A stretch of 64,000 bases of DNA. It comes from Xylocopa sonorina (lineage: Eukaryota > Arthropoda > Insecta > Hymenoptera > Apidae). Positions 1-13,429 of this stretch are shown here, in pieces. Positions within the stretch are counted from its first letter, which is position 1; every line of letters begins with the position of its first letter. The DNA lies in contig NW_027490121.1 of the NCBI RefSeq assembly GCF_050948175.1, positions 1,178,001-1,242,000 on the forward strand, read 5' to 3'. The translations under genes were made by a program, and so were the position numbers. Below the pieces are notes generated by a model. It had not been told where the DNA came from, did no database searches, and saw nothing but the letters and a program-made list of their open reading frames with translations.

Positions 1-1380
1 ATACGTAGACATCTGCAAACGCTACTTCCTAGCAAGGAAGTTTCGCATTTACATTCTTTTCAAGTGAATACGAGGTATACATGACTCTTCGGAATGAATA
101 TTATACCCTATCATGAAGCATTGAAAATGGATTCGATATCCCGATTTAAGAAGCATTAGAACTGTATTGCTTCGGTACGTAGACATCTGCAAACGCTATT
201 TCCTAGCAAGGAAGTGACACTTTTACATTCATTTGAAGTTTATGCGAGCTTTACATGACACTTCGCAATGAATATTATATCTTATAATGAAACATAGAAC
301 TGAGATGCGATTCCTCGTCTTAAGAAGCATTAGAAATATATTGCTTCTATACGTGGACATCTGCAATCGCTATTTCCTAGCAAGGAAGTGTCGTATTTAC
401 ATTCATTTGAAGTGTATGCGTTGTATACATGACACTTCGCTATGAATATTATATATTGTCATGAAACATAGAAATACGAAGCGATATCGCGTTTTGTGAA
501 GCATTAGACCTCTAATGCCACGATACGTAGACATCTGCAAACAATGTTTCCTAGCAAGGAAGTGTCGCATTTACATTCCATTGAAGTGAATACGAGGTAT
601 GCATGATACTTCGCAATGGATATTATATCTTATCATGAAACATAGAAATGAGATGCGACATCTTGTTTTAAGAAGTATTAGAACTCTATTGCTACGATAC
701 GTAGACATCTGCAAACAATATTTCCTAGCAAGGAAGTGTCGCATTTACATTCCATTGAAGTGAATACGAGGTATGCATGACACTTCGCAATGGATATTAT
801 ATCTTATCATGAAACATAGAAGTGAGATGCGATATCGTGATTTAAGAAGCACTAGAACTCTATTGCTACGATGCGTAGACATCTGCAAATGTTATTTCCC
901 AGCAAGGAAGTGTCGCATTTACATTCTTTTGTAGTGAATGCGAGGTATACATAACATTCCACAATGAATATTATATCTTATTACGAAACATAGAAGTGAC
1001 ATACGACATCTCGTTTTAAGAAGCATTAGAACTCTATTGCTACAATACGTTGACATCTGCAAACGCTATTTCCTAGCATGGAAGTGTCGCATTTACATTA
1101 TTTTGAAGTGAATACGATGTATACATGACACTTCGCAATGAATATTATATCTTATCACGAAACATATAAATGAAATGCGATATCGCGTTTTAAGAAGCAT
1201 TAGAACTCTATTGCTACGATACGTAGACATCTGCAAACGCTAGTTCCTAGCATGGAAATGCCGCGCTTACGTTCTTTTGAAGTTAATACGAGGTATACAT
1301 GACACTTCGCAATGAATATTATATCTTATCATGAAATATAGAAATGTGATGCAATATCGTGTTTTAAAAAGCATTAGAAA

Positions 1381-2580
1381 TCTATTGCTTCGATACGTAG
1401 ACATCTGCAATCGCTATTTCCTAGCAAGGTAGAGCCGCATTTACATTCTTTTGAAGTGAATACAAGGCATACATGACACTTCACAATGAATATTATATCT
1501 TATCATGAAACATAGAAATGAGATGCGATATCTCGATATAAGAAGCATTAGAACTCTATTGTTTCGATACGCAGACATCTGGAAACGCAATTTCCTAGCA
1601 AGGATGTGTCGCATTAAATTCATTAGAAGTGTAGACGAGGAGTACATAACACTTCGCAACGAATCATATATCTTATCATGAGGCATAGAAATGAGAGGCG
1701 ACATCTCGTTTTAAGAAGCATTAGTACACTATTGCTGTGATACGTAGACATCTGCAAACAATATTTCCTAGCAAGGAAGTGTCGCACTTACATCCTTTTG
1801 AAGTGAATACGAGGTATATATAACACACCACAATGAATATTATATCTTATTACGAAACATAGAAATGAAATGCGACATCTCGATCTAAGAAGCACTAGAA
1901 ATCTATTGCTACGATACGTAGACATCTAAAAACGCTATCTCCTAGCATGGAAGTGTCACATTTACATTCTTTTGAAGTGAATACGAGGTATACATGACAC
2001 TTCGCAATGAGTATTATATCTTATAATAAAACATAGGAATGAGATGCGATATCGCGATTTAAAAAGCATTAGAACTCCATTGCTACGATACGCAGACATC
2101 TGCAAGCGCTATTTAATCGCAAGGAAGTGACGCATTTACATTCTCTTGAAGCGAATACGAGGTAAACATGACACTTCGCAATGAATATTTTATCTCATCA
2201 TGAAACTTAGAAATGAGATGCGATATCGCGTTTTATGAAGCGATAGATCTCTATTGCTACGATACGTAGACATCTGCAAACGCTATTTCCTAGCAAGGTA
2301 GAGCCGCATTTACATGCTTTTGAAGTGAATACGAGGTATACATGACACTTCGCAATGAATATTATTTCTTATCATGAAACATAGAAATGAGATGCTATAT
2401 CTCGATATAAGAAGCGTTAGAACTCTATTGTTTCGATACGCAGACATCTGGAAACGCAATTTCCTAGCAAGGATGTGTCTCATTTACATTCATTAGAAGT
2501 GTAGACGAGGAGTACATAACACTTCGCAACGAATCATATATCTTATCATGAGGCATAGAAATGGGAGGCGATTTCGCGTT
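1381..2580 (+). repeat. Direct five-monomer duplication inside block 1
   Basis: Segments near 1410-1700 and 2280-2560 share private variants: AAGGTAGAGCCGCATTTACA, GCAGACATCTGGAAACGCAA, AGTGTAGACGAGGAGTACAT and CATGAGGCATAG. The GCAGACATCTGG mark lies at 1571 and 2440, 869 bp apart, which is five monomers minus one base. This indicates a past unequal exchange of a five-monomer unit. Confidence 0.75.
1700..2283 (+). repeat. Left arm of a ~580-bp inverted duplication
   Basis: The reverse complement of this stretch matches 4995-5578 closely, including private variants not shared by other monomers: ATTTAATCGCAAGG at 2111 pairs with CCTTGCGATTAAAT at 5154-5167, and the odd ACATCTAAAAACGC and CTATTGCTGTGATACG variants are also present in both. 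Paired coordinates sum to about 7278. The two arms lie in satellite blocks of opposite orientation on either side of island A. Confidence 0.8.
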
Positions 2581-3489
2581 TTAAGAAGCACTAGATATCT
2601 ATTGGTAAGATACGTGGACATCTGCAATTGTTATATCCTAGCAAGGAAATGTCGCATTTACATTCCTTTGAAGTGAATACGAGGTATACATAGCATTACA
2701 CAATGAATATTATATCTTATTACGAAACATTGAAATGAGATGCGATATCGCGATGTAAGAAGCATTAGAACTCTATTGCTTCGATACGTAGGTATCTGGA
2801 AACGCTATTTCCCAGCAAGGAAGTGTCGCATTTACATTCTTTTGAGGTGAATACGAGGTATCACGTCCGGTGAAACTATTTTCCGTTGCTCCGGAGGCTT
2901 TACGACACGAGCCTATTTTTCGGTAATTCGGTCCGCGGGAACGCGTTAAGACCGGGTCCGACAATTTCGGCTGACGCGACACTAGCGAAAACACTCGGGA
3001 TAATAAGGAATGACCCTACCTTTCGATGACTTCTCTCTCGATTTGTATGTAGAAACGCGTGGAGGATCTTTCGCTGGGATCGTAGCGGATTTCGTTCTGT
3101 GGCTGCTACGAAATCTCGATCAGTCGCCAGCGAAGAGGTGGACGGCGTTTGGAATTCAGCGATTGATTGCTGATGTGGCAGAATCGGCGTGATGCGTCGT
3201 GGTGTCTGGATCGGAAGCGTCGACGGTGGCTTCGGAAAGCGGCGTCTGGGCTGGTGCGAAGGCAGGTCGCTGGTATAACGAGGGTTCTCGGAACGCCCTC
3301 CAAATATTCACGCACAAGTGATCGAATGAAATTCTTCCTACTCGCACGTCGCGTTCTTCGCAATCCGGAAGCACGATTCATTCACCAGGTTTTTCTGTAC
3401 TTTCGACTAAGATCTGAAGGATAAGCGGCGGTCTCAACGTCACAAAGCCGATTTCTATACTCCTTCAATTTGATGAGATCAACCCCAGC

Positions 3490-3720
3490 TGTATGGAGGA
3501 ACCCGTGGAAGAATTCGTAGTTAAATGTAATGTTAAAATGTAGAAATAGTATTATAAACACTTGATAAAATTAATGGATGTGGAAATAGTAGACTTGCTA
3601 AAAGAACTTGTACTTGGATATAGTAATAGTAAAAATAAAATATATTCTAGGTTTAAAGTATACAAGAACTGAATTATTCTAAGTCTAAGACTAAGTTAAA
3701 ATGGAAATAGAAATACAATG
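3490..3720. other. AT-rich non-coding stretch in island A
   Basis: A strongly A-rich segment on the plus strand, with many AAATAG and AATAGTA-type words and no open frame of note. Nothing recognisable is present beyond base-composition bias. It separates the two more GC-rich parts of island A. Confidence 0.6.
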
Positions 3721-3860
3721 CCTGAACCCCACATTGAGGTGGCTAACGATCTAGAACAAGAGCTTTCGACACCTTGGTGGGAGATCTCGAGTCAGAGTGT
3801 GTGCTCTGGAGACGCGTCTCTGACCTCCTCTGGTTCAGGCGGGGCGCTACGGTCGCGGAC

Positions 3861-3960
3861 GCTCGTGGTAGGGAGGTCGCGGGTCCCGCGAGTGGGGGAC
3901 TCGCGTCTCGAGGCGGAGAGCGCGCGGTCCAGCGAGTGGGGACCCGCGGCTCGTGGTGGG
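3861..3960. repeat. GC-rich imperfect direct repeat in island A
   Basis: GCGAGTGGGGGACTCGCG at 3888 recurs as GCGAGTGGGGACCCGCGG at 3932, 44 bp downstream. GCTCGTGGT occurs at 3861 and again near 3950. The stretch is CpG-rich, which contrasts with the AT-rich surroundings. The 95-codon plus-strand frame across it (3718-4005) has no recognisable domain and is probably fortuitous. Confidence 0.55.
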
Positions 3961-4164
3961 GCTAGCGGCGCATGCCGCTGGCCGGACGCATCTTACTTAG
4001 TATAACTTAGATCTAGGAATTCTTATATATGCGTCATGATATGGTATGTATGTCCTAGCTTAGAAGTAATATATAGGTTCTAGCAGATCCTGTTCCCGGA
4101 ATTGGAAAAGACCCCATTTCAGGTGATGGGCTGCGGCTACGTCTCCCAGCAGACGGAATCCATC

Positions 4165-4320
4165 GGTGCGAGGGAGATAGGGCTGCCCGTCCTTGGTGCG
4201 GGCGAGACAGGTATACTCGGTGGTGTGAGTGAGACACTGGTGCCCGGTACGAGCGAGACAGGTATACTCGGCGGTGCGAGTGAGGCAGCGGAACTCGGTG
4301 TGAGTGAGCGCGGTGCAGGT
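4165..4320. repeat. Degenerate 24/27-bp minisatellite in island A
   Basis: About five to six degenerate units, each starting GGTGCGAG, GGTGTGAG or GGTACGAG and continuing with GAGACAGGTATACTC-like sequence. Unit starts near 4165, 4195, 4222, 4246, 4273 and 4297 give lengths of about 30, 27, 24, 27, 24. All are multiples of three, so one frame stays open on each strand: a Gly/Ser/Glu-rich repeat on + (4102-4515) and a Pro/Ser-rich repeat on - (4137-4457). This could be a remnant of a low-complexity coding repeat, but neither frame has a domain or a credible gene context. Confidence 0.6.
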
Positions 4321-4994
4321 ATGCGCGCGCAAACACTTCCAGTTGCTGGTTCTGCAGGCAAGTTGGCTGGTTGCATGCGTCCAGGGGTTGATGCTGGGGG
4401 GTGCGAGGAGGTTGATTGGGTGGCAGGCGGTACGCCTGACGTCACAAAATGCGACACTTCCTTTCTAGGAAATTACGTTCCCAGATATCTCTGTATCGAA
4501 GCTATAGACATCTAATTCTCCTTAAAACGCGATATCGCACCTCATCTCTATGTCTCATGATGAGAAACAATATTCATTGCTAGGTGTTATGTATTCCTCG
4601 TCTACACTTCAAATGAATGTAATGCGACACTTCCTTTCTAGGAAATAGCGTCTCCAGATATCAACGTATCGTAGCAATAGAGTTCTAATGCTTCTTATAA
4701 CGCGATATCGCATCTCATTTCTATGTTTCATGAAAAGATATAATATTCATTGCGAATTGTCGTGTATACCACGTATTCACATCAAAAGAATGTAAATGCG
4801 ACACTTCGTGCAAGGAAATAGCGTTTGCAGATGTCTACGTATGGAAGCAATAGAGTTCTAATGCTTCTCAAAACGCGATATAGCATCACATTTCTATGTA
4901 TGATGATAAGATATAATATACATTGCGAAGTGACATGTGTACCATCGTATAAACTTCAAGAGAATGTAAATGCAACATTTCCTGCTATTAAAAA

Positions 4995-5578
4995 GCGTTT
5001 GCAGATGTCTACGTATCGTAGCAATAGAGATCTAACGCTTCATAAAACGCGATATCGCATCTCATTTCTATGTTCATGATGAGATAAAATATTCATTGCG
5101 AAGTGTCATGTTTACCTCGTATTCGCTTCAAGAGAATGTAAATGCGTCACTTCCTTGCGATTAAATAGCGCTTGCAGATGTCTGCGTATCGTAGCAATGG
5201 AGTTCTAATGCTTTTTAAATCGCGATATCGCATCCATTCCTATGTTTCATTATAAGATATAATACTCATTGTAAGTGTCATGTATACCTCGTATTCACTT
5301 CAAAAGAATGTAAATGTGACACTTCCATGCTAGGAGATAGCGTTTTAGATGTCTACGTATCGTAGCAATAGATTTCTAGTGCTTCTTAGATCGAGATGTC
5401 GCATTTCATTTCTATGTTTCGTAATAAGATATAATATTCATTGTGGTGTGTTATATATACCTCGTATTCACTTCAAGAGGATGTAAGTGCGACACTTCCT
5501 TGCTAGAAATATTGTATGCAGATGTCTACGTATCACAGCAATAGAGTTCTAATGCTTCTTAAAACGCGAAATCGCTCC
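4995..5578 (-). repeat. Right arm of the ~580-bp inverted duplication
   Basis: Partner of 1700-2283, matching in reverse complement with shared private variants and a few one-base indels. Outside about 4995 and 5578 the similarity falls back to ordinary inter-monomer levels, so the shared ancestry is confined to roughly three and a third monomers. The midpoint of the two arms (about 3639) falls close to the middle of island A (about 3652). Confidence 0.8.
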
Positions 5579-5599
5579 TCATTTCTATGTTTCATGATA

Positions 5600-8150
5600 A
5601 GATATAATATTCATTGTGGAGTGCTATGTATACCTCGTATTCACTTCAAAAGAATGTAAATGCGGCACTTCCTTGATAGGAAGTAGCGTTTGCAGATGTC
5701 TACGTATCGAAGCAATAGAGTTCTAATGCTTCTTAAGTCGCCATATCGCATCTCATTTCTATGTTTCATGATAAGATATAATATTCATTGCGAAGTGTCA
5801 TGTGTGCCTCGTATTCACTTCAAAAAGATGTAAATGCGACAATTCCTTGCAAGGAAGTAGCGTTTGCAGATGTCTACGTATCGTAACATTGGATTTCTAA
5901 TGCTTCTTAAATAGCGATATCGCATCTCATTTCTAAGTTACATGATAAGATACAATATACATTGTGCAGTGTTTTATATACCTCGTATTCACTTCAAAAG
6001 ATTGTAAATGTAACACTGACTTTCTAGGAAATGCAGTCGTGTACGTATCATAACTATAGTGTTCTAATGCTTCTTAAATCGCGATATCGCATCTCACTTC
6101 TATGTTTCATGATAAGATGTAATATTCAATGCGAAGTGTCATGTATACCTCGCATACACTTGAACTTAATGTAAATGCGACACTTCCTTGCTAGGAAATA
6201 GCGTTCGCATATGTCTACGTATCGTTGCAATAGAGTTCTAATGCTTCTTAAAACGCGAAATCGCTCCTCATTTCTATGTTTCATGATAAGATATAATATT
6301 CATTGTGGAGTGCTATGTATACCTCGCATTCACTTCAAAAGATTGTAAATGCGACACTGACTTTCTAGGAAATTGCGTTTGCAGTCGTGTAGCTATCGTA
6401 ACTATAGTGTTCTAATGCTTCATAAATCGCGATATCGCATCTTATTTCTATGTTTCATGATAAGATATAATATACCTTGTGCAGTGTTATGTATACCTCG
6501 TGTTTGTTTCAAAAGAATGTAAATGCGACACTTCCTTGCTAGGAAATGTCGTTTGCAGATGTCTACGTATCGAAGCGATAGAGTTCTAGTGCTTCTTAAA
6601 ACTAGATATCGCATCTCATTTCTATGTTTCATGATAAGACATAATATTCATTGTCGAGTGTTATGCATACCTCGTATTCGCTTCAAAAGAATGTAAATGC
6701 GACACTTCCTTGCTAGGAATTAGCGCTTGTAGATGTCTACGTATCGTAGTATTAGAATTCTAATGCTTCACAAAACGCGATATCGCTACTCATTACTATG
6801 TTTCATGATAATATATAAAATTCATTGTGGAGTGTTATGTATACCTTGTATTCACTTCAAAAGAATGTAAATGCGACACTTCCTTGCCAGGAAATAGTGT
6901 TTGCAGATGTCTACGTATCGAAGCAATAGAGTTCTAATGCTTCCTAAATCGCCATATTACATCTCATTTCTATGTTTCATGATAAGATATAATATTCATT
7001 GCGAAGTGCCATGTATACCTCGTATTCGTTTCATAAGAATGTAACTGCGACACTTCCTTGCTAGGAAGTAGCGTTTGCAGATGTCTACGTATCGAAGCAA
7101 TAGGGTTCTAATGCTTCTTAATTCGCCATATTACATCTCATTTCTATGTTTCATGGTAAGATATAATATTCATTGTGCAGTGTTATGTATATCTGGACTA
7201 TACTTCAAAAGAATCTAAACGCGACACTTCCTTGCCAGGAAATAGCGTTTGTAGATGTCTACGTATCGTAGTGTTAGAATTTTAATGCTTCACAAAACGC
7301 GATATCGCTACTCATTACTATGTTTCATGATAATATATAATATTCATTGTGGAGTGTTATGTATACCTTGTATTCACTTCAAAAGAATGTAAATGCGACA
7401 CTTCCTTGCTTGGAAATAGCGTTTGCAGATGTCTGCGTATCGAAGCAATAGTGTTCTAATGCTTCTTAAATAGCCATATTACATCTCATTTCTATGTTTC
7501 ACGATAAGATATAATATTCACAGTGGAGTGCTATGTATACCTCGTATTCACTTCAAAAGAACGTAAATGCGACACTTCCTTGATAGGAAGTAGCGTTTGC
7601 AAATGTCTACGTATCGAAGCAATAGAGTTCTAATGCTTCTTAAATCGCCATATCGCATCTCATTTTTATGTTTCACGATAAGATATAATATTCATTGCGA
7701 AGTGTCATGTGTGCCTCGTATTCACTTCAAAAAGATGTAAATGCGACAATTCCTTGCAAGGAAGTAGCGCTTGCAGATGTCTACGTATCGTAACATTGGA
7801 TTTCTAATGCTTCTTAAATAGCGATATCGCATCTCATTTCTAAGTTACATGATAAGATATAATATATATTATGCAGTGTTTTGTATATCTCGTATTCACT
7901 TAAAAGATTGTAAATGCAACACTGACTTTCTAGGAAATTGCGTTTGCAGTCGTGTACGTATCGTAACTATAGTGTTCTAATGCTTCTTAAATCGCGATAT
8001 CGCATCTCACTTCTATGTTTCATTATAAGATGTAATATTCATTGTGAAGTGACATGTATACCTCGCATACACTTGAACTTAATGTAAATGCGACACTTCC
8101 TTGCTAGGAAATAGCGTTTGCAGATGTCTACGTATCGATGCAATAGTTCT
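5600..8150 (-). repeat. Direct eleven-monomer duplication inside block 2
   Basis: Private variants recur in the same order in two places about 1.91 kb apart: CCTTGATAGGAAGTAGCG at 5671 and 7578, CGTAACATTGGATTTC at about 5883 and 7790, and GCAGTCGTGTACG near 6033 and 7946. The offset, 1907 to 1913 bp, is eleven monomers minus a few bases. The copies (about 5620-6200 and 7530-8120) have since diverged by indels, so the event is older than those in the main array. Confidence 0.7.
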
Positions 8151-11100
8151 AATGCTTCTTAAATCGCCATATCGCATCTCATTTCTATGCTTCATGATAA
8201 GATACAATATTAATTGTGGAGTGTTTTGTATACCTCGTATTCACTTCAAAAGAATGTAAACGCGACACTTCCTTGCCAGGAAATAGCGTTTGTAGATGTC
8301 TACGTATCGTAGTAGTAGAATTCTAATGCTTCTCAAAACGCGAAATCGCTCCTCATTTCTATGTTTCATGATAAGATATAATTTTCATTGTGGAGTGCTA
8401 TGTATACCTCGTATTCACTTCAAAAGAATGTGAATGCGATAGTTCCTTGCTAGGAAATAGTGTTTGCAGATATCCACGTATCGAAGCAATAGAGTTCTAA
8501 AGCTTCATAAATCGCCATATCGCATCTCAGTTCAATGTTTCATGATGAGTTATAATATTCATTGTGCAGTGTTATGAATACCTCGTATTCACTTCAAAAG
8601 AATGTAAATGCGACACTTCCTTGCTAGGAAGAAGCGTTTGCAGATGTCTACGTATCGAAGCAATAGGGATCTAATGCTTCATAAATCGCCATATCGCATC
8701 TCACTTCTATGTTTCATGATCAGATATAATATTCATTGTGCAGTGTTATGTATACCTCGTATTCACCTCAAAGGAATGTAAATGCGACACTTCCTTGCTA
8801 GGAAATAGCGTTTGCAGATGTCTACGTATCGTAGCATTAGTGCACTAATGCTTCTCAAAACGCGACATTGTTTCCCATTTCTATGTTTCATGATAGTATA
8901 TAATATTCATTGCGTAGTGTCAAGTATACCTCGCATACACTTCAAATGAATGTAAATGCGACAGTTCCTTGCTAGGAAATAGCATTTGCAGATGTCTAGA
9001 TATCGATGCAATAGATTTCTAATGCTTCTGAAGTCGCGATATCGCATCACATTTCTATGTTTCATGATAAGATATAATGTCCATTGTGCAGTGTTATGTA
9101 TACCTCGTATTCACCTCAAAAGAATGTAAATGCAACACTTCCTTGCTAGGAAATAGCGTTTGCAGATGTCTACGTATCGAAGCAGTAGAGGTCTAGTGCT
9201 TCTTAAATCGTCATATTGCATCTCATATCTATGTTATATGATACGATATAATATTCATTGTGGAGTGTTATGTATACCTCCTATTCCTTTCAAAAGAATG
9301 TAAATGCAGCACTTCCTTCCTTTGCAGATGTCTACGTATCGTAGCAATACAGTTCTAATGCTTCTTAAATCGCCATATCGCATCTCATTTCTATGTTTCA
9401 TGATCAGATATAATATTCATTATGCAGTGTTATGTATACCTCGTATTCACCTCAAAGGAATGTAAATGCGACACTACCTTGCTAGGAAATAGGGTTTGCA
9501 GGTGTCTACGTATCGAAGCAATAGGGATCTAATGCTTCTTAAATCGCGATACCGCTTCTCATTTCTATGTTTCATGATAATATATAATATTCATTGCGAA
9601 GTGTCATGAGTACCTCGCATACACTTCAAATGAATGTAAATGCGACACTTCCATGCTAGGAAATAGCGTTTGCAGATGTCTACGTATCGAAGCATTATAC
9701 ATCTAATGCTTCATAAATCGCCATATCGCATCTCATTTCTATGTTTCATGATCAGATATAATATTCACTGTGCAGTGTTATGTATACCTCGTATTCAACT
9801 CAAAGGAATGTAAATGCGACACTTCCTCGCTAGGAAATAGCGTTTGCAGATGTCTACGTATCGAAGCAATAGAGATCTAATGCTTCTTAAATCGCCATAT
9901 TGCATCTCATTTCTACGTTTCATGATCAGATATAATATTCATTATGCAGTGTTATGTATAACACCTATTCACCTAAAAGGAATGTAAATGCGACACTTCC
10001 TTGCTAGGAAATAGCGTTTCCAGATGTCTACGTATCGAAGCAATAGGGATCTAATGCTTCTTAAATCGCGATATCGCTTCTCATTTCTATGTTTCATGAT
10101 AATATATAATATTCACTGCGAAGTGTCATGTATACCTCGCATACACTTCAAATGAATGTGAATGCGATAGTTCCTTGCTTGGAAATAGTGTTTGCAGATA
10201 TCTACGTATCGAAGCAATAGTGTTCTAATGCTTCTCAAAACGCGATATCGCAACTCATTCCTATGTTTCATGATAAGATATAATATTCATTGCGAAGTGT
10301 CATGTACATCTCGTTTTCACTTCAAAAGAATGTAAATGCGAAACTTCCATGCTAGGAAATAGCGTTTGCAGATGTCTACGTATCGTAGCAATAGAGTTCT
10401 AATGCTTCTTAAAACGCCATATCGCATCTCACTTCTATCTTTCATGATAAGATATAATATTCATTGCGATGTGTTATGTAATCCTCGTATTATCTTGAAA
10501 AGAATGTAAATGCGGCACTTCCATGCTAGGAAATAGCGTTTGCAGATGTCTACGTATCGTAGCAATAGAGATCTAATGCTTCATAAAACGCGATATCGCA
10601 TCTCACTTCTATGTTTCGAGATAAGATATAATATTCATTGCGAAGTGTCCTGTATACGTCGATTTCTCTTCCCAAGAATGTGAATGTGACACTTCCTTGC
10701 TTGGAAATAACGTTTGCAGATGTCTACGCATCGTAGCAATAGAGTTCTAGTGCTTCTTAAATCGCGATATAGCATCTCACTTCTATGTTTCGAGATAAGA
10801 TATAATATTCATTGCGAAATGTCATGTATACCTCATATTAACTGCAAAAGAATGTAAATGCGACACTTCCATGCTAGGAAATAGCGTTTGCAGATGTCTA
10901 CGTATCGTAGCAATAGAGTTCTAGTGCTTCTCAAAACGCGATATCGCATCTCACTTCTATGTTTCATGATAAGATATAATATTCATTGCGAAGTGTCATG
11001 TATACCTCGTACTCACATCACAAGAATGTAAAAGCGGCACTTCCTTCCTAGGAAGTAGCGCTTAAAGATGTCTACGTATCGAAGCAATACTGTTCTAATG

Positions 11101-13429
11101 CTTCTCAAAACGCGATATCGCAACTCATTCCTATGTATCATGATAAGATATAATATTCATTCCGATGTGTCATGTATATCTCGTATACACTTCAAAAGAA
11201 TGTAAGTGCGAAACTTCCATGCTAGGAAATAGCGTTTGCAGATGTCTACGTATCGTAGCAATAGAGTTCTAATGCTTCTTAAAACGCGATATCGCAACTC
11301 ATTCCTATGTTTCATGACAAGATATAATATTCATTGCGAAGTGTCACGTACATCTCGTTTTCACTTCAAAGGAATGTAAATGCGAAGCTTCCATGCTAGG
11401 AAATAGCGTTTGCAGATGTCTACGTATCGAAGCAATAGAGTTCTAATGCTTCATATATCGCGATATCGCATCTCATTCCTATGTTTCTTGATAAGGTATA
11501 ATATTCATTGCGAAGTGTCATGAATACCTCGTATTCACTTCAAAGGAATGTAAATGCGAAGCTTCCATGCTAGGAAATAGCGTCTGCAGATGTCTGCGTA
11601 CCGTAGCAATATAGCTCTAAAGCTTCTTCAAACGCGATATGGCATCTCATTTCTATGTTTCGTGATAAGTTATGATATTCACTGCGTCAAGTGTACCTCG
11701 TATTCACGTCAAAAGAATGCAAATGCGACACTTCCTTGCTAGGAAGTGGCGTTTGCAGATGTTTACGTATCGAAGCAAGAGAGTTCTAATGCTTCATAAA
11801 TCGCGATATCGCATCTTATTTCTATGTTTCATGATAAGATATAATATTCATTGTGCAGTGTTACGTATACCTCGTGTTCGTTTCAAAAGAATGTAAATGC
11901 GACACTTCCTTGCTAGGAAAGAGCGTTTGCAGATGTCTACGTATCGTAGCAATAGAGATCTAATGCTTCTTAGAACGCGATATTGCATCTCATTACATTG
12001 TTTCATGATAAGATATAATATTCAATATGCAGTGTTATGTATTCGTCGTCTACGCATGAAAGGAATGTAAATGCGACACTTCCTTGCTATAAAATAGTGT
12101 TTGCAGATGTCTACACATCGTAGCAATGGAGTTTTAACGCTTCTTAAAATGCGATATCGCATCCAATTTCTATGTTTCATGATAAGATATAATATTCATT
12201 GCGAAGTGTCATGTATACCTCGTATTCACTTCAACGGAATGTAAATGCGACACTTCCTTTCTAGGAAATAGCGTTTGCAGATGTCTATGTATCGTAGCAA
12301 TAGAGATCTCATGCTTCTTAGAACGCGATATCGCATCTCACTACTGTGGTTCATGATATGATATAATATTCATTGCGAAGTGTTATGTATTCCTCGTCTA
12401 CACTTCAACTGAATGTAAATGGGACACTTCCTTTCTAGGAAATAGCGTCGGAAGATATCTACGTATCGAAGCGATAGAGTTCTAGTGCTTCTCAAAACGC
12501 GATATCGCATCTCATATCTATGTTTCATGATAAGATATTATATTCATTGCGAAGTGTCATGTATACCTCGTATTCCTTTCGGAAGAATGTAAATGCGACA
12601 CTCCCTTGCTTGGAAATAGCGTTTGCAGATGTCCACGTATCGAAGCAATAGAGTTTTAAAGCTTGCTACTTCGCGATATCGCATCTAATTTCAATGTTTC
12701 ATGATAAGATATAGTATTCAATGCGGAGTGTTATGTATACCACGTATTCGCTTCAAAAGAATGTAATTGCGACACTTCCTTGCTAGGAAGTGTCGTTTGC
12801 AGATGTCCACGTATCAAAGCAATAGAGTTCTAATGCTTCTTAAATCGTCATTACATTTCAATCATCACATTTCTATGTTTCATGGTAAGATATAATATAC
12901 ATTGTGGAGTGTTATGTATGCCTCGTATTCACTTCAAAAGAATGTAAACGCGACACTTCCTTGCTAGGTAATAGCGTTTGCCGATGTCTACGTATCGAAG
13001 CAATAGGGTTCTAATGCTCCTTAAATCGCCATATTGCATCTCATTTCTATGTTTCATGATATGATGTAATGTTCATTGCGAAGTGTCATGTATTCCTCCC
13101 ATACACTTCAACTGAATGTAATTGCGACACTTCCTTGTTAGGAAATAACGCTTGCAGATGTCTACGTATCGAAGCAAGAGGGTTCTAATATTTCATAAAT
13201 CGCGATATCGCATCTTATTTCTATGTTTCATGATAAGATATAATATTCATTGTGCATTGTTACGTATACCTCGTGTTCGTTTCAAAAGAATGTAAATGCG
13301 ACACTTCCTCGCTAGGAAATAGCGTTTGCAGATGTCTACGTATCGAAGCAATGGAGTTCTAATGCTTCTTAAAACGCGATATCGCATCGCTCTTCCATGT
13401 TTCATAATAAGATATAAAATTCATTGCGA

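Larger units (their letters stand above)
1..2857 (+). repeat. 174-bp satellite array, block 1 (S1 subfamily, + orientation)
   Basis: About 16 tandem monomers of 174 bp. Each contains, in order, a TACGTAGACATCTGCAAACG segment, TTTCCTAGCAAGGAAGTGTC, GAAGTGAATACGAGGTATAC, CAATGAATATT, a CATGAAACATAGAAATGAGA-like segment and GCGATATCGCG. The block is open at the left edge of the window and stops abruptly in mid-monomer after GAATACGAGGTAT. Monomers differ from each other at many positions, much more than those beyond 19 kb, so this is an older, less homogenised part of the array. A few monomers (near 1625 and 2490) carry the S2-type TGTAGACGAGG motif. There is no gene; the short open frames here are fragments of the repeat. 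Confidence 0.97.
2858..4446. other. Island A: non-satellite unique DNA between head-to-head satellite blocks
   Basis: A 1.6-kb stretch unlike the satellite. It joins a plus-strand block on the left to a minus-strand block on the right, and both joints cut monomers in mid-repeat. Parts: 2858-3480 has moderate GC with no recognisable domain in any frame (short frames at 3010-3192 on + and 3156-3374 on - show no family signature); 3490-3720 is AT-rich and apparently non-coding; 3780-3990 is GC-rich with internal repeats; 4090-4440 is GC-rich with a minisatellite. It could be an eroded transposable element or a captured segment of single-copy DNA. I cannot identify a function. Confidence 0.85.

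Noticed and set aside
3010..3424. Overlapping short frames in island A as a protein-coding exon
   Set aside because: Several frames on both strands stay open for 60-90 codons with no recognisable motif, splice context or similarity that I know. The moderate GC content explains the openness.
4102..4515. 137-codon plus-strand frame in island A
   Set aside because: Its second half runs into the satellite and its middle is the 24/27-bp minisatellite. The opposite strand is also open, so the openness follows from the repeat and not from a gene.
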